A stretch of 64,000 nucleotides of DNA from positions 868,001-932,000 of the forward strand of contig NZ_JAUSQL010000001.1 of the NCBI RefSeq assembly GCF_030811095.1, in the 5' to 3' direction. This DNA is from Trueperella abortisuis (GTDB taxonomy: Bacteria > Actinomycetota > Actinomycetes > Actinomycetales > Actinomycetaceae). Of the stretch, positions 62,223 through 64,000 are shown piece after piece. Made by a program: the position numbers and the translations under genes. A model generated the notes under the pieces. That model searched no databases. It saw nothing but the letters and a program-made list of their open reading frames with translations, and had not been told where the DNA came from. Each line of letters starts with the position of its first letter. The first letter of the stretch is position 1.

Positions 62223-63436
62223 TGCGCGACGTCGTCCTGCTCGGATCTACCGGATCGATCGGAACTCAGGCCCTCGACGTCATCTCCACCCACCCGGGTC
62301 GCTTCCGCGTGCGCGGGTTGGGTGCCGGCGGTTCTCACCTCGATCTCCTCGCCAAGCAGGCCTTCGAGCACGACGTCGAGCGGGTCGCTATCGCCTCCGA
62401 GCGCGCCGAGGAATTCGACGCGGCCTGGAAGAACGTGGCGGGAGACGCCCCCGCGCCCGAGGTGGCCTGCGGGGATGATGCGATGGTTGACCTGGCCGGC
62501 TCTCTGGCCGGTACGGCGGAGGACTCAGGAGTGGTCCTCAACGGCATCACGGGCTCGATCGGCCTGCGCCCCACCCTGGCGGCCCTCGCCTCCGGCGCCA
62601 CGCTGGCGCTGGCAAACAAGGAGTCCTTGGTGATCGGCGGCGGCCTCATCGAGGAGGCCATGGCCTGGCCCGGCCAGATCGTGCCGGTGGATTCGGAGCA
62701 CTCGGCGCTCGCGCAGGCCCTGCGTTCGGGTCGCCACGAGAAGGGGCTGACAAGCCCGGTGGTGACCGGCAGGAGCGAGGTGCGTCGACTCGTGCTCACG
62801 GCGTCGGGCGGCCCGTTCCGCGGGCGCACGCGGGAGCAGCTGGCGCAGGTCACGCCCGCGCAGGCGCTCAACCACCCCACGTGGGCGATGGGCCCGGTGG
62901 TGACCATCAACTCATCTACGCTCGTCAACAAGGGCCTCGAGCTCATTGAGGCGGCACTTCTTTTCGACGTCGACCCTGCCGACATCACGGTGGTGGTTCA
63001 CCCCCAGTCCGTCATCCACTCGATGGTGGAGTTCGTTGACGGCTCCACCCTGGCCCAGGCATCACCGCCGGACATGCGCCTGCCCATCGGGCTGGGCCTG
63101 TCTTGGCCCGCTCGCCTCGAAGAGGTGGCGCGCCCGTGCGCGTGGGACACTGCGGCGTCGTGGACATTCGAGCCCTACGACGCCGAGGTATTTCCCGCGA
63201 TCGACCTGGCCCGCGCCGCCGCGGCCGCCTCTGCGCTTCACCCCGCCGTCCTCAACGCCGCCAACGAGGTGTGCGTGGAGGCGTTCCTCGCCTCCCGGAT
63301 CGGCTACCTCGACATCGTTGACACGGTCGGGGCTGTCCTGGAGTCCTTCGACGGCGCCGGCGAGGTCTCGCTGACCGGGGTGCTGCGGGCCGACGCCTGG
63401 GCGCGCCGCGCCGCCCACGAGCGGCTGGGAGTCTAA
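62222..63436 (+). CDS. dxr: 1-deoxy-D-xylulose 5-phosphate reductoisomerase
   Basis: A 404-residue enzyme of the MEP isoprenoid pathway, making MEP from DXP with NADPH. LLGSTGSIGTQALDVI is the NADPH site, LANKESLVIGG and PVDSEHSALAQAL carry metal and substrate residues, then LTASGGPFRGR, NHPTWAMGPVVTINSSTLVNKGLE and HPQSVIHSMVEF. ATG 62222 follows in a TAATG overlap. rseP starts directly after the stop, the usual dxr-rseP-ispG order. Confidence 0.96.
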   Translation: MRDVVLLGSTGSIGTQALDVISTHPGRFRVRGLGAGGSHLDLLAKQAFEHDVERVAIASERAEEFDAAWKNVAGDAPAPEVACGDDAMVDLAGSLAGTAEDSGVVLNGITGSIGLRPTLAALASGATLALANKESLVIGGGLIEEAMAWPGQIVPVDSEHSALAQALRSGRHEKGLTSPVVTGRSEVRRLVLTASGGPFRGRTREQLAQVTPAQALNHPTWAMGPVVTINSSTLVNKGLELIEAALLFDVDPADITVVVHPQSVIHSMVEFVDGSTLAQASPPDMRLPIGLGLSWPARLEEVARPCAWDTAASWTFEPYDAEVFPAIDLARAAAAASALHPAVLNAANEVCVEAFLASRIGYLDIVDTVGAVLESFDGAGEVSLTGVLRADAWARRAAHERLGV

Positions 63437-64000
63437 GTGGCCGCAATCGGCATCGTCTTCCTCATCGTCGGCCTGCTGGCATCGGTGGGCATCCACGAGC
63501 TCGGCCACCTGGTGCCCGCCAAGCGCTTCGGGGTGAAGGTCAGCCAGTACTTCATCGGCTTTGGCCCCACCCTGTGGTCCACGACCCGGGGCGGGACAGA
63601 ATACGGCATCAAGGCGATCCCGCTCGGCGGCTTCGTGCGGATCGCGGGCATGCTCGCCCCCGCCAGGGCCGGCACGCCCGTGGAGAAGAACGGCCAGGTC
63701 ACGCTCGCCGAGGAGGCTCGCCGCGCGTCGGCGGCGGAGCTCGGTCCGGGTGAAGAGCACCAGGCGTTCTGGCGTCTGCCGGCCGCCAAGAAGCTCGCCG
63801 TGATGTTCGGCGGGCCGCTGACCAACCTCGTCCTTGCCACGCTCCTGATCGGCGTGGTCATCTCGGGCATCGGGGTGGCTCAGCCGACGACGACGGTCGG
63901 CGCCATCAGCCCGTGCGTGGGCGAGGTCGAAGCCGATCAGTGCGCGGGCAAGCCGGAAAGCCCGGCATCACGCTCGGCGCTGCGCGTGGGCGACGTCGTC
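63437..64000 (+). CDS. Site-2 protease RseP/Rip1-type, N-terminal part (cut by window end)
   Basis: 188 residues of an intramembrane zinc metalloprotease, open at the window edge. HELGH (H20-H24) in the first membrane segment is the catalytic motif. GVKVSQYFIGFGPTLWS and AIPLGGFVRIAGM follow, as does MFGGPLTNLVLATLLIG, and the last bases enter a PDZ region (LRVGDVV). It would cleave membrane-bound anti-sigma factors or remnant signal peptides. Start is GTG 63437, directly after the dxr stop. The second metal motif (LDG-type) lies beyond the window. Confidence 0.93.
   Translation, partial: MAAIGIVFLIVGLLASVGIHELGHLVPAKRFGVKVSQYFIGFGPTLWSTTRGGTEYGIKAIPLGGFVRIAGMLAPARAGTPVEKNGQVTLAEEARRASAAELGPGEEHQAFWRLPAAKKLAVMFGGPLTNLVLATLLIGVVISGIGVAQPTTTVGAISPCVGEVEADQCAGKPESPASRSALRVGDVV

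Overview
The window is a chromosomal stretch of a high-GC actinobacterium. The best guess is Trueperella or a close relative in the Actinomycetaceae. The main evidence is a secreted cholesterol-dependent cytolysin of the pyolysin type, with a D-P-W-W undecapeptide, lying between smc and ftsY; plo of Trueperella (formerly Arcanobacterium) pyogenes is known from such an islet. The undecapeptide differs by one residue from the T. pyogenes form as I remember it, so another Trueperella species is more likely than T. pyogenes. Further actinobacterial marks are tandem clpP1-clpP2 before clpX, DUF2469 after rnhB, a DivIVA-like gene before dxr, a T-box leader on ileS, and many starts that look leaderless.

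Layout. 1-8.6 kb: truncated mgtE, an aldo/keto reductase, trigger factor, clpP1-clpP2-clpX (protein folding and turnover), chorismate mutase, and a long-chain acyl-CoA ligase behind a perfect 16-bp palindrome. 8.7-15.2 kb: valS, a short CofE-like protein, proC, a membrane-anchored esterase, a small membrane protein and an SDR. 15.3-23.8 kb: T-box, ileS, folC, a two-gene ATPase plus TOPRIM-like cassette between folC and ndk (the best candidate here for an undescribed defence-like system), ndk, and two surface-protein genes. 23.8-36 kb: smc, an unknown membrane-anchored protein, a DcuC-type carrier with an AbgA-like amidohydrolase, the cytolysin with its AT-rich upstream region, then ftsY and ffh (SRP targeting). 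36-39.7 kb: an AT-richer CPBP-like membrane protein, an amidohydrolase and a CDF metal exporter.

40-49.1 kb is the classic translation, secretion and DNA-processing cluster: rpsP-khpA-rimM-trmD(fused to GNAT)-rplS-lepB-rnhB-DUF2469-yraN-comM-dprA-xerC, with many 1-4 nt overlaps that imply translational coupling. 49.2-64 kb: an M23 protein, a TRIC-like channel, rpsB-tsf, a complete fixABCX operon, an MFS exporter and an S4 protein wedged between tsf and pyrH, then pyrH-frr-cdsA-rlmN-divIVA-like-dxr-rseP, the last cut by the window end.

I saw no tRNA or rRNA gene, insertion sequence or CRISPR array. Functions are read from motifs and gene order only; no database search was possible. Residue positions and spacings were counted by hand.
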